Shown: one piece after another, positions 16,009 through 24,598 of the stretch
How the letters are laid out: the number at the start of each line of letters is the position of its first letter
Position numbering within the stretch: position 1 is the stretch's first letter
Notes under the pieces: model-generated
Databases searched by the model: none
Seen by the model: the letters and a program-made list of their open reading frames with translations, nothing else
Told to the model about the DNA's origin: nothing
Position numbers and translations under genes: made by a program
Source of the DNA: Rhodospirillaceae bacterium
GTDB lineage: Bacteria; Pseudomonadota; Alphaproteobacteria; Rhodospirillales; UBA2165
NCBI GenBank assembly: GCA_018674495.1
Contig: JABHAA010000100.1
Span: 1 to 47,582 of the forward strand
DNA: 47,582 nt
Reading direction: 5' to 3'

Positions 16009-16074
16009 ACGTTGCCGAGGCGGTGGAATAACCGGAGCGTCGGTGGAAATCAAGACCCAATCGGCAATGCCAAG

Positions 16075-17340
16075 CTAACCGGTTGCTTTGCCGCGCAAAA
16101 GGGCCAGCGCCACCGGGCCCATGAAGCCGACCAAACCCATGGCGATGAAGCCCAAACCCCAGGTAAATGCATCGCCGCCGATAACGCCGCCGCCGCCCCC
16201 GCCTCCGCCGGAAACGTCGAGCACAATGCCCACCGCCAACGGACCGGCGGCGGCGCCCATGAAGCCGACGAAGGAATGCACGCCCAAGGTGGCGCCGCGC
16301 CGGCCGGGCTCCGATTCTTCGATGGCGCCCGCCGTCAGGGCCGCCGAGTCCAATTGGATCAGGGCTGCGTATAGAAGGGTCAGCAATACTAAGGCCCAAT
16401 AGGGAGCACCCGCCAGGAAACCCAGGAACGACGCCATGATCGCCGAGACCAGCAAATAGCCGGACACCACCCGGCGACGGCCAAAGCGGCCCGCCGCCTC
16501 GTTGCCAAAGATACTGGCGAAGACGGCAATGACGGCACCGATGGCGGCCACGTCGGTGGGGCTCGGCCAAAAACCCCGGCTACCCGGCGCCAAACTCAAC
16601 GAGAACGCTAAGAACGCCACCAGCCAGGCGCGCATGGCGAATAGCTCCCACGAATGGGCGCCATAGGCAATGATGTAGCCGAGCACCTCCCGGTTGCGCA
16701 AAATCGGGCGGAAATCCATGAGCGCGGTGTCGTCGGCGGCTTCCTCCGGCGGGCTCGGCTTGACCACCAGGAGAATCACCAGAAACGCCCCGGCAGCACC
16801 AATGGCGGCAGCGCCAAAGGCCCATTGCCAGCCCAAAGCCCCACCGATGACGCCGGCCAGGTAAAACGACAACGCCGAGCCGAGGCTGAAGCTGGCCGTA
16901 TAAAAGGCCACCATGCGGGCTTGGCGTCCACCCTGATAGCGATCCACCAGCATGCGCAGGCCAGGCATGTAGGTGGCCGCCAGGGCAACCCCGGCCAACG
17001 ACCGTAAGGCAAACGCCGACCAGAAACCTTCGGCGAATAGCGCGAACCCGGCCAGAGAAAGAGTCGTAAGGAAGGTGCCCGCCATATGGATCAGGCGCGC
17101 ATCGATGCGGTCGGTCAGCGCCACCAGCACCGGCACCGTGATCGCATAGGCGCCGAGCACGATGCCCGAAATCCAACCCGCCTCGGTATTGCTTAATTTC
17201 CAGATTTCGGAAAATTCGGGCAGCAGGGCGGGAAAGGTGAACAGGCCCATCATGGTCATCACCTGGGTGGCACAGATGGCGATGACCACAAATGTGGAGG
17301 ATGGCTTATCAGCCATTGTGGAGGATGGCTTATCAGCCAT
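16075..17340 (-). CDS. MFS transporter
   Basis: 421 residues from ATG 17340, or 413 from ATG 17316, because a 24-bp duplication repeats the first eight codons (MADKPSST twice). About 12 hydrophobic helices are visible; the first loop reads ALTDRIDAR, an MFS motif A variant, and DRYQGGRQARM is another MFS cytoplasmic loop. A glycine run (SGGGGGGGG) near residue 380 comes from a GCC-rich tract. The ATG overlaps the recJ stop (ATGGCTGA), so expression is coupled to recJ. The substrate is unknown. Confidence 0.85.
   Translation of the reverse strand: MADKPSSTMADKPSSTFVVIAICATQVMTMMGLFTFPALLPEFSEIWKLSNTEAGWISGIVLGAYAITVPVLVALTDRIDARLIHMAGTFLTTLSLAGFALFAEGFWSAFALRSLAGVALAATYMPGLRMLVDRYQGGRQARMVAFYTASFSLGSALSFYLAGVIGGALGWQWAFGAAAIGAAGAFLVILLVVKPSPPEEAADDTALMDFRPILRNREVLGYIIAYGAHSWELFAMRAWLVAFLAFSLSLAPGSRGFWPSPTDVAAIGAVIAVFASIFGNEAAGRFGRRRVVSGYLLVSAIMASFLGFLAGAPYWALVLLTLLYAALIQLDSAALTAGAIEESEPGRRGATLGVHSFVGFMGAAAGPLAVGIVLDVSGGGGGGGGVIGGDAFTWGLGFIAMGLVGFMGPVALALLRGKATG
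17293..17340. repeat. Perfect 24-bp tandem duplication at the recJ/MFS junction
   Basis: Units 17293-17316 and 17317-17340 are identical. Each encodes MADKPSST with its own ATG in the MFS frame. The outer unit also contains the recJ stop codon, so the duplication gives the MFS gene two equivalent starts. Confidence 0.95.
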
Positions 17341-19117
17341 GAGCGGCATCATCGATAAGCAATTGCACCGACGAGCGACCCTGCCAGATGTTTTCGCGCA
17401 AGCGCCCCACCAGATTGAGGGGCACGCCGCTGCGGTCGAGAAGCGCCTTGCCCATTTCGCTGTCGGCGGCGCGAAAGGCAATGGCAGTTAGCCGCGCACC
17501 GCCCGCATCATTCAAATAGCAGCGCACATGGTCCTTGCCGACCACATCCGACTTGGCAACGCGCAACCCGGAAAAGGCGAAGCGCGGCTCCGCGTTGCCG
17601 CTGCCGAAGGGGCCAAGCTTTTGTACGTCGGCGATCAGCTCCAAAGTTGCGCCGCCGGCATTAAGCACGCCATCGACGGTGAGCGAAGGAACGAAGCCCG
17701 TGCTGGCAATATGGCGGGCGACGCGCTCCTCCAGGAAGGCACGAAATTCCGCCAACTTGTCCGGTGCGCAGGTTATTCCGGCTGCCATGGCGTGACCGCC
17801 GCCATTGATCAGCAAGCCCGATTGGCGGGCCGCGATGACAGCGGCGCCAAGATCAAAGCCTGGGATCGAGCGGGCCGATCCGACGCAGGTCTCGTCGCCA
17901 ATGGACACCACGCAGGCAGGCCGGTTGTAGCGGTCTTTCAGGCGGCTGGCGATAATGCCGATAACGCCGGCGTGCCAGCCCTCACCGGCGGCAAACGCCA
18001 CGGCACCGGAGCCTTCGTCTTCTTCGCAAGATGCAATGGCTGCGGCTAAGATACCGTCTTCGATGGTGCGCCGCTCGGCGTTGCAGGTTTCCAGCCGGGC
18101 GGCGATCTCGCGGGCTTCACCGGCGTCTTCGGTAGCCAGCAGGCGGGCGCCGAGCCCAGCCTCGCCGACGCGCCCGCCGGCATTGACACGGGGGCCGAGC
18201 ACAAAGCCCAGATGATAGGCGCTGGGAGTCTCGTCAATGCCGGCGCCGTCGGCCAGCGCCACCAGGCCGGGGTTGCGCCGCTTGGCGAGGATTTTAAGCC
18301 CCTGCACCACCAGCGCCCGGTTGACGCCGGTGAGCGGCACCACGTCGGCAACGGTGCCGAGGGCGACCAGATCCAGAAATCCAAGAAGATCGGGTTCGGT
18401 CCGTCCGCCCGCCTCGAAAAAGCCGCGCTCACGAAGCTGGCGGTTGAGGGCAATGGCGAGCAGAAAGGTTACGCCGACCGCGGCCAGTTGGCCGTGCGGG
18501 CTATCATCGTCCAGGCGGTTTGGATTGACCACCGCTTTCGCTTCCGGCAGGCCAGCCTCGGCCACATGGTGATCGGCGACGATGACATCCAGCCCGATGG
18601 CGCCTGCCTCGGCCAGGGGATCGTACGCGGTGGTGCCGCAATCAACGGTGATCACAACCTTGGCACCGCCGGCCTTTAATTTTTCCAAGGCGGCGATGTT
18701 GGGGCCATAGCCCTCGCGCATGCGGTCCGGAATATAAACCTGGATGGCGACGCCGATGGCCCGAAAATATCGCTCCAGCAGCGCCGATGAGGTGGCGCCA
18801 TCTACATCGTAGTCACCGAATACAGCAATGCCTTCACCGGCCACGACCGCGTCGGCAAGGCGGTGCGCGGCCACGTCCATATCTTTCAAGTGGGATGGAT
18901 CGGGCAACAGACCGGATAGCTTGGGATCGAGATAGCTTGTCGCGCCCCCCGCATCGACGCCCCGCTGGGACAGCAGACGCCCGACAATCTCGGCAAGGCC
19001 CAATTGCTGTGACAAGGCCAGACCGAGGCGGTCGTCGCCATCCCGCAAGCGCCACTCTTTGCCCGAAAACGAACGGGCGACGCCGAAGACGAATTCTTGC
19101 CGGGGCGCCTCGGCCAC
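17333..19117 (-). CDS. recJ: Single-stranded-DNA-specific exonuclease RecJ
   Basis: 594 residues, normal length for RecJ. The phosphoesterase motifs are present: FGDYDVDGATSS (motif I), VDCGTTA, VIVADHHVAE (the DHH motif) and VNPNRLDD; the DHHA1 half has INGGGHAMAAG. It is a 5'-3' exonuclease used in recombination and mismatch repair. The start is a GTG whose 5' side lies only 6 bp from a 266-bp inverted-repeat element, which replaces its usual upstream region. It belongs to the alaC-hom-glpX-recJ operon, and its stop overlaps the MFS start. Confidence 0.95.
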   Translation of the reverse strand: MAEAPRQEFVFGVARSFSGKEWRLRDGDDRLGLALSQQLGLAEIVGRLLSQRGVDAGGATSYLDPKLSGLLPDPSHLKDMDVAAHRLADAVVAGEGIAVFGDYDVDGATSSALLERYFRAIGVAIQVYIPDRMREGYGPNIAALEKLKAGGAKVVITVDCGTTAYDPLAEAGAIGLDVIVADHHVAEAGLPEAKAVVNPNRLDDDSPHGQLAAVGVTFLLAIALNRQLRERGFFEAGGRTEPDLLGFLDLVALGTVADVVPLTGVNRALVVQGLKILAKRRNPGLVALADGAGIDETPSAYHLGFVLGPRVNAGGRVGEAGLGARLLATEDAGEAREIAARLETCNAERRTIEDGILAAAIASCEEDEGSGAVAFAAGEGWHAGVIGIIASRLKDRYNRPACVVSIGDETCVGSARSIPGFDLGAAVIAARQSGLLINGGGHAMAAGITCAPDKLAEFRAFLEERVARHIASTGFVPSLTVDGVLNAGGATLELIADVQKLGPFGSGNAEPRFAFSGLRVAKSDVVGKDHVRCYLNDAGGARLTAIAFRAADSEMGKALLDRSGVPLNLVGRLRENIWQGRSSVQLLIDDAAHG

Positions 19118-19123
19118 GGCTCA

Positions 19124-19389
19124 AGTGGCCTGTGTCATCTGATTTGTACCCCTACGATCTATTTTCCCGTTTCCTCGGAAGGAGAAAGGGTGCAGTCGAT
19201 GCGGGCCCATCGGCAAGCCCTTTCGGCACCCCGAGGGAACGGGAAAAATGACCCAGAGGGCGGCGTTGCAAGGCTCCCGGTCATCGTCGCGCACTCCTGG
19301 TGGTGGATTGGCACCACGGCGCGGCGCGCTCCTCGCCGGAAACCTTGCAACGCCGTCGTAGGGGTGCAAATCAGATGACACAGGCCACT
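19124..19389. mobile_element. 266-bp MITE-like element with 34-bp terminal inverted repeats
   Basis: The terminal repeats 19124-19157 and 19356-19389 match at 33 of 34 positions (AGTGGCCTGTGTCATCTGAT and on). Inside are two further stems: arm A 19162-19178 with 19231-19247 (16 of 17), containing CGATG/CATCG and GAAAGGG/CCCTTTC, and arm B 19261-19273 with 19343-19355 (13 of 13), containing GTGGTG/CACCAC. The whole element can fold into a three-way junction. No transposase is encoded and no target duplication is visible. It lies between glpX and recJ and supplies part of the glpX stop codon. Confidence 0.8.
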
Positions 19390-20380
19390 AACCGTCGACC
19401 GGATCGAACCCGGTTTTTTGATCGAAGTTGTGGCTCGCCTCGATATATCGGACGGTGCCCGATTTGGAGCGCATGACCAGCGAATGGGTGGAGGCGCCGC
19501 CCCGGAAGCGGCGCACGCCGCGCAACATAGCGCCCGAGGTCACACCGGTGGCGGCGAACATCACCTCGCCGCCGGCCAGTTCGTGCAGATTGTATTTGCG
19601 GTCAAACTCGGTAATGCCAAGGCGCGCACCCCGGCCCCGCTCGTCGTCGTTGCGGAACACCAGCCGGCCCTGCATCTGCCCGCCGATGCAGCGCAAAGCG
19701 GCGGCAGCCAGCACGCCTTCTGGTGCGCCGCCAACGCCCATATAGATATCAACGCCGGCCTCCACCTCGGAGGTGGCAATGACGCCGGAAACATCGCCGT
19801 CGCCGATCAGCATGATGCGGGCGCCGGCTTCGCGAGATTTGGCAATCAGCTCGTCGTGGCGTGGCCGGTCAAGAATACAGGCAACCAGATCACCCACCTC
19901 GACCTTTTTGGCCGCCGCCAGCGACTTCAAATTTGTCGCTGGGTCCTCATCCAAATCGACCACTCCATCGGGCAATCCCTTGCCGACGGCGATTTTATCC
20001 ATGTAGGTGTCGGGCGCATTGAGAAAGCCGCCGGCCTCAGCCATGGCGATCACCGCCAGCGCGTTGGGTCCGCCCTTGGCGGTCAGCGTCGTGCCTTCCA
20101 GGGGATCCAAAGCGATATCGATGGCCAGGCCGTCGCCAACGCCAACCTCTTCGCCGATAAACAACATTGGCGCTTCGTCGCGTTCGCCCTCGCCGATGCG
20201 CACCGTGCCTTGGATATGCAGGCTGTTGAGGGCCCGGCGCATAGCATCCACCGCTGCCTGATCGGCCGCCTTTTCATCGCCCCGGCCCATCAGCCGGGAT
20301 GCCGCCAAGGCAGCGGCTTCGGTAACACGCACCGCCTCCAACGCCAGGTTACGATCCATTTTCGTCGTTTCTTCACTCAT
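19388..20380 (-). CDS. glpX: Class II fructose-1,6-bisphosphatase (GlpX)
   Basis: 330 residues. MDRNLALEAVRVTEAAALAASRLMGRGDE at the N terminus is split by the normal GlpX helix; GEGERDEAPMLFIGEEVG and IALDPLEGTTL are the metal/phosphate-binding motifs, and ASHNF near the C terminus is also typical. It dephosphorylates fructose-1,6-bisphosphate (and often sedoheptulose-1,7-bisphosphate) in gluconeogenesis. The start has AAAGGGG 9-10 nt upstream. It lies 32 bp after hom in an operon common in alphaproteobacteria. Its TAG stop overlaps the edge of the inverted-repeat element, so the last codons may have been altered by the insertion. Confidence 0.95.
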   Translation of the reverse strand: MSEETTKMDRNLALEAVRVTEAAALAASRLMGRGDEKAADQAAVDAMRRALNSLHIQGTVRIGEGERDEAPMLFIGEEVGVGDGLAIDIALDPLEGTTLTAKGGPNALAVIAMAEAGGFLNAPDTYMDKIAVGKGLPDGVVDLDEDPATNLKSLAAAKKVEVGDLVACILDRPRHDELIAKSREAGARIMLIGDGDVSGVIATSEVEAGVDIYMGVGGAPEGVLAAAALRCIGGQMQGRLVFRNDDERGRGARLGITEFDRKYNLHELAGGEVMFAATGVTSGAMLRGVRRFRGGASTHSLVMRSKSGTVRYIEASHNFDQKTGFDPVDG

Positions 20381-20412
20381 TCTATCACGCCCCTTTAATT
20401 TGCCATTCGGCT

Positions 20413-21720
20413 CTATAACGCTTCTATTCTAATCAGCATCGGTGTTTCAACCACCGCGTTGGATTTTTCGATTGCTCCCAAGGTGGCCAGCATCGCCGCT
20501 TCTTCGGTTTCGTGGGTAGTCAGAACAACCGGAACCGCTTCGCCGGGATCGCGGCCATGCTGCAAAATCGATTCCATGGACACATGATGATCGTGCAAAG
20601 CGCCGGCAATTTCGGCAAATACGCCGGGCTTATCGACCACCATGAGGCGCACGTAATAACATCCAACATGGCCCGCCATGGGCGCCGCCTTAAAGGGCGT
20701 TAGCGCTGTCGCCGGCACAGCGAAAGTGGGCGATTTATGGCCACGGGCGATATCGATCAGATCAGCGACCACCGCCGACGCGGTCGGACCGGCACCGGCG
20801 CCGCGCCCCTGAAAAAGCGTTGTGTCCACAAAATCACCGTCGGCGACCACGGCGTTGAAAACATCTTCCACATGGGCAATGGGCGCGCCCATGGGCACCA
20901 TGGAAGGATGCACGCGTTGCTCGATGCCGCGCTCCGTCCGGGATGCCAGGCCGAGCAATTTAATGCGGTAGCCAAGCTCCTCGGCAAAGCGGATGTCCAA
21001 GGGCGAGATGGCACGGATGCCTTCCACATGGACAGCGCCGAAGTCCACCTCGCAGCCGAACGCCAGGGCGGTCAGTAGAGCCAATTTGTGGGCCGCGTCG
21101 ACGCCGTCGATATCAAAGGCCGGATCGGCCTCGGCATAACCCAAGTCTTGGGCTTCGGCCAGCACGTCGGCAAAATCGCGCCCGGTTTCGCGCATCTCGG
21201 ACAGGATGTAATTGCAGGTGCCGTTCAAGATGCCATAGACCCGGGAGATTTGATTGGCGGCAAGGCCTTCGCGCATGGCCTTTACGATGGGAATGCCGCC
21301 GGCGACGGCAGCCTCGAAGGCTAGAGTAACGCCCCCCGCCTCGGCGGCCAGGGCCAGGGTTGTCCCGTGATGAGCCAGTAAGGCCTTGTTGGCGGTCACC
21401 ACATGCTTGCCGTTTTGAATGGCCGCCTTGACCAGGGATTTGGCGATACCGTCCTCGCCGCCGATCAATTCAGCAACCACATCTACATCATCGCGTAGCG
21501 CCAGTTCGGCCGCGTCATCGCACCAATGGATGCCGGCCAGATCGATACCCCGGTCCTTGGATTTGTCGCGCGCGCTGACCGCCGTGACAACCAGCTCCCG
21601 GTCACAGCGGGCAGTCAGGATATCGCGGTTTTCCACGAGGATTTTCTGGGTTCCGGCGCCGACCGTGCCCAGGCCGGCGATGCCTATCTTAAGCGGCGCG
21701 GCTCCGCCGGGTTCGCTCAA
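20413..21720 (-). CDS. hom: Homoserine dehydrogenase
   Basis: 435 residues. An N-terminal NAD(P)-binding fold (IGIAGLGTVGAGT) is followed by the catalytic half with AAVAGGIPIVKAMREGL, GILNGTCNYILSEM and DPAFDIDGVDAAHKLALL, the homoserine dehydrogenase signature. A C-terminal ACT domain (YYVRLMVVDKPGVFAEIAG) should give feedback control by threonine. It reduces aspartate semialdehyde to homoserine for methionine and threonine synthesis. Its start overlaps the end of the aminotransferase gene by 4 bp. Confidence 0.96.
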   Translation of the reverse strand: MSEPGGAAPLKIGIAGLGTVGAGTQKILVENRDILTARCDRELVVTAVSARDKSKDRGIDLAGIHWCDDAAELALRDDVDVVAELIGGEDGIAKSLVKAAIQNGKHVVTANKALLAHHGTTLALAAEAGGVTLAFEAAVAGGIPIVKAMREGLAANQISRVYGILNGTCNYILSEMRETGRDFADVLAEAQDLGYAEADPAFDIDGVDAAHKLALLTALAFGCEVDFGAVHVEGIRAISPLDIRFAEELGYRIKLLGLASRTERGIEQRVHPSMVPMGAPIAHVEDVFNAVVADGDFVDTTLFQGRGAGAGPTASAVVADLIDIARGHKSPTFAVPATALTPFKAAPMAGHVGCYYVRLMVVDKPGVFAEIAGALHDHHVSMESILQHGRDPGEAVPVVLTTHETEEAAMLATLGAIEKSNAVVETPMLIRIEAL

Positions 21721-22940
21721 GACACGACCGCCTGGCGCGGCTCCGTTCCGGCGGCCGCCTGCTCGTAGCGCCCGAAGAAGGCTTTGACGTTGCGCGCTGC
21801 CTGGCGGATGCGCTGGCGGTTTTCAACCAGCGAGATACGCACATGGCCGTCGCCATGCTCGCCAAAGGCAATGCCGGGCGAAACCGCGACCATGGCTTCG
21901 CGCAGCAACAGCTTGGCAAATTCGTTGGAGCCGAGATCACTGAAGGCCGGCGGCACCGGCGCCCAGGCAAACATGGTCGATGGCGGCGACGGGATTTCCC
22001 AGCCGGCCTGGCTCATACTGTCGATCAGCACGTCGCGCCGTTCCCGGTACAATTGGCGCATCTGATCGACGCAATCCTGCGGCCCATTGAGGGCGGCGGT
22101 GGCGGCCACCTGGATGGGCGTGAAGGCGCCGTAATCGAGATAGGATTTGATCCGCGATAGGGCCGAGATCAAATTCTTGTTGCCGGTAGCGAAACCGATG
22201 CGCCAGCCGGGCATGGAATAGGTCTTGCTCATGGATGTGAATTCCACGGCGACGTCCCTGGCGCCCTTCACCTGCAGGATGGACGGCGGCGGCGGGCCAT
22301 CGAAATACACCTCCGCATAGGCCAGATCGGACAGAATATAGATCTTGTGATGGCGGCAATAATCCACCACCCGCTCATAGAAGTCCAAATCGGCCATCGC
22401 CGTGGTTGGATTATTGGGGTAGTTGAGCACCACCGCCGTCGGCTTCGGCACGCTTTGGGTTACGGCGATGTCCAAGGCGGTGAAAAAATCCTCGTCCGGG
22501 ATTACCGGAATATTGCGCACCGCGCCATCGGCGATGATGAAACCGAATTGGTGGATCGGATAAGACGGGTTGGGAACCAAAATCACATCGCCGGGGCTGG
22601 TGATCGCCGAGGCCAGATTGGCCAGCCCTTCCTTGGAGCCCAAGGTGACGATGGCTTCGCTTTCGGGATCAATTTCGACGCCGAAGCGGCGCTCGTAATA
22701 GGCGGCGATGGCTTTGCGCAAGCCCGGAATACCGCGCGATGCCGAATAGCGGTGGGTGCGCGGATCAGCGACCGTTTCCACCAGCTTTTCGACAATATGT
22801 GGCGGCGTAGGACTGTCAGGATTGCCCATGCCGAAATCGATAATGTCCTCGCCGGCGGCGCGCGCCTTGGCCTTCATCGCGTTCACTTCGTTGAAGACGT
22901 ACGGCGGCAGCCGTTTAATCCGATGGAATTCCTGTTGCAT
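21717..22940 (-). CDS. alaC: Class I/II aminotransferase (AlaC / LL-diaminopimelate-aminotransferase-like)
   Basis: 407 residues. The pyridoxal-phosphate lysine lies in TSMSKTYSMPGWRIGF; other landmarks are IDFGMGNPDSPTP, LGSKEGLANLA, LNYPNNPTTA and the C-terminal VRISLVENRQRIRQA. In alphaproteobacteria this gene commonly precedes hom and is annotated as an alanine or glutamate-pyruvate aminotransferase. The specific substrate is not proven. It is the first gene of the operon alaC-hom-glpX-recJ-MFS; a promoter should lie in 22941-23028. Confidence 0.9.
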   Translation of the reverse strand: MQQEFHRIKRLPPYVFNEVNAMKAKARAAGEDIIDFGMGNPDSPTPPHIVEKLVETVADPRTHRYSASRGIPGLRKAIAAYYERRFGVEIDPESEAIVTLGSKEGLANLASAITSPGDVILVPNPSYPIHQFGFIIADGAVRNIPVIPDEDFFTALDIAVTQSVPKPTAVVLNYPNNPTTAMADLDFYERVVDYCRHHKIYILSDLAYAEVYFDGPPPPSILQVKGARDVAVEFTSMSKTYSMPGWRIGFATGNKNLISALSRIKSYLDYGAFTPIQVAATAALNGPQDCVDQMRQLYRERRDVLIDSMSQAGWEIPSPPSTMFAWAPVPPAFSDLGSNEFAKLLLREAMVAVSPGIAFGEHGDGHVRISLVENRQRIRQAARNVKAFFGRYEQAAAGTEPRQAVVS

Positions 22941-23028
22941 CGTTCGTAACTATCCAAAGTGCGCGCAAAATTGAATGCCGGCAAAGCCTAACAGATATAG
23001 GCCGTGCGGGTAACTCTATCGGCGCGAT

Positions 23029-24291
23029 TTAAAAATCAATAAAAATTTCGGCGCGCCGGTTTCCGGCCTCACCGGACGGCATATATTCATAATACTTCGG
23101 TTCCGAATCGGAAACCGCGCCGATGGCTATGTCACTGGTCTTGGTTCCGAATTTCACCAATTCCTTGGCAATCGAATCGGCACGCGCCGCCGACACCCGC
23201 AAATTGATCAATTTGTGCTTGGCGACATTCGTGGACCGGGTGCGGCTGCTGGCATGGCCGACGACGCGGATCGTGCCGCCGGTTTTCTTGTGCTGGGCTG
23301 CGACTTGGCGAAGGATTCTGCGCTCAGCCGCGCCGATTTTCGACGATCCATCTAAAAATTGTATGGTCGCCACCTGATAGGTGCCACTGCCACCGGTCAG
23401 CGGGGCTGCCTGAAAAGCCGGCCTCGAAGCCGCCGATGGCGGCGGTGTTGCTCTTGGCCGAATCGCCGATCTGGACGGCGCCGGGCGTGGGTTGGCGGCA
23501 GCGCTGCTTACCTGACCGGAGCCGGAAATAATCACGGTGCCCAAATCTTCGACGCCGCGCGGCGGAATATATGGCCGCACCGCCGCCAGTTGCGGCGCAT
23601 TGGGCGTTACTGCTGGAATATCGATATTGGGCAGGGCCGGCGGTTGGGCGGCGGTGCGCGCCATAGCCGCTGCCTGGGTCACGCTACGCAGGCGGGGCGG
23701 CGCCGGAATTGGATCGGGCGCCGGTGCGGTGGCTTGCTGCTGAACGGGCGTCGAGACGACCGCCGGAGCCGGCTTTGCGGGCGCTGGTGCGGATGCGGCG
23801 GGCTCAGGCGCCGGTTTGGGCGCGGGCGCGGCGGCCGGCGTTGGTGCGGGCGGTGGCGGCGTGCGCCGAACGACCGAACCGGCTTCGCCTTGGCGGCGGA
23901 TCACTTCGTTGGAATAGCGGCGCGCGCTTTCCCGGTCGGCGACCAGCCCGCTGGAAATATTATCCCGGTTAAACCGGGCCGGCGCCGCTGGGCGCGGCGG
24001 TACAGTGGAAAGACTAGGAGTTGTCTCCTCGGCGCCCGGCGCTGGCTTGTCCCGGTCGGCGACCAGCCGGTTGGATGGATCGCCGGCTTCGCCGGATTTA
24101 TCCGAGCTTTCGCCCGTCAAAACACCTTTCGCGCTCTTATACCATTCGACAGGATTGGCGGCGTCCGGCACGTCGGCGCAGGCAGCCAGGGTAAAGGCGA
24201 GCACGGCAAGGGCCAGGGGCGCACGCTTCGCGCCCAAGTATTTGGTAGTCCGCCGCAAACCCGCGGCCTTCGATTTATTGACTAGCTGCAT
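23029..24291 (-). CDS. OmpA-family lipoprotein with Ala/Pro-rich linker
   Basis: 420 residues from MQLVNKSKAAG. The signal peptide ends in FTLAACAD, a lipobox, so the protein is lipid-anchored. A long alanine/proline-rich low-complexity region (about residues 80-270) precedes a C-terminal OmpA domain (residues 300-420) with IQFLDGSSKIGAAERRILRQVA, IRVVGHASSRTRS and NRRAEIFIDF, the peptidoglycan-binding fold. It probably bridges the outer membrane and the cell wall. The gene is divergent from the helicase, with a 307-bp shared upstream region. Confidence 0.88.
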   Translation of the reverse strand: MQLVNKSKAAGLRRTTKYLGAKRAPLALAVLAFTLAACADVPDAANPVEWYKSAKGVLTGESSDKSGEAGDPSNRLVADRDKPAPGAEETTPSLSTVPPRPAAPARFNRDNISSGLVADRESARRYSNEVIRRQGEAGSVVRRTPPPPAPTPAAAPAPKPAPEPAASAPAPAKPAPAVVSTPVQQQATAPAPDPIPAPPRLRSVTQAAAMARTAAQPPALPNIDIPAVTPNAPQLAAVRPYIPPRGVEDLGTVIISGSGQVSSAAANPRPAPSRSAIRPRATPPPSAASRPAFQAAPLTGGSGTYQVATIQFLDGSSKIGAAERRILRQVAAQHKKTGGTIRVVGHASSRTRSTNVAKHKLINLRVSAARADSIAKELVKFGTKTSDIAIGAVSDSEPKYYEYMPSGEAGNRRAEIFIDF

Positions 24292-24598
24292 AATTCCCTT
24301 CTGTCCCCCTCGCACCGGTGAGATCGGCAATTTACCCAATCCTACGATAAATGACCAAAGTTAGTTAACGGGATGCGAACGCCGCTACGAATTCCGGTTT
24401 TTGAAACCCAATCCAGAAAATAGACTAAGTATCCGGCACCGCAAACACCGAAATCGAAAATTATCAACGGTTGCCAGTCAATAAATCAGGCTTCGCCCGT
24501 GTAAACAATTGACAAAATGCCACCGAATGCCTATTTCCAACGCAACTGGGCGCACCAATGCGCGTAACCGGCAACATTTTCAAATTGGATATTACCGT
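24292..24598. promoter_or_regulatory. Divergent intergenic region, candidate helicase promoter
   Basis: This 307-bp AT-richer stretch separates the OmpA and helicase genes. TTGACA at 24509-24514 is a perfect -35 hexamer on the plus strand, but the -10 expected near 24532 is weak (TATTTC). The leader to the helicase ATG would be about 60 nt. No other structure was seen. Confidence 0.35.

Noticed and set aside
16190..16210. GCC-rich run in the MFS gene as a phase-variable tract
   Set aside because: It is made of mixed GCC/CCG/CCC codons for glycine and not a clean repeat; the frame is intact.
19121..19381. Open frames on both strands through the 266-bp inverted-repeat element
   Set aside because: They follow from the inverted symmetry and GC-rich stems; no family character, and they would cover the repeat from end to end.
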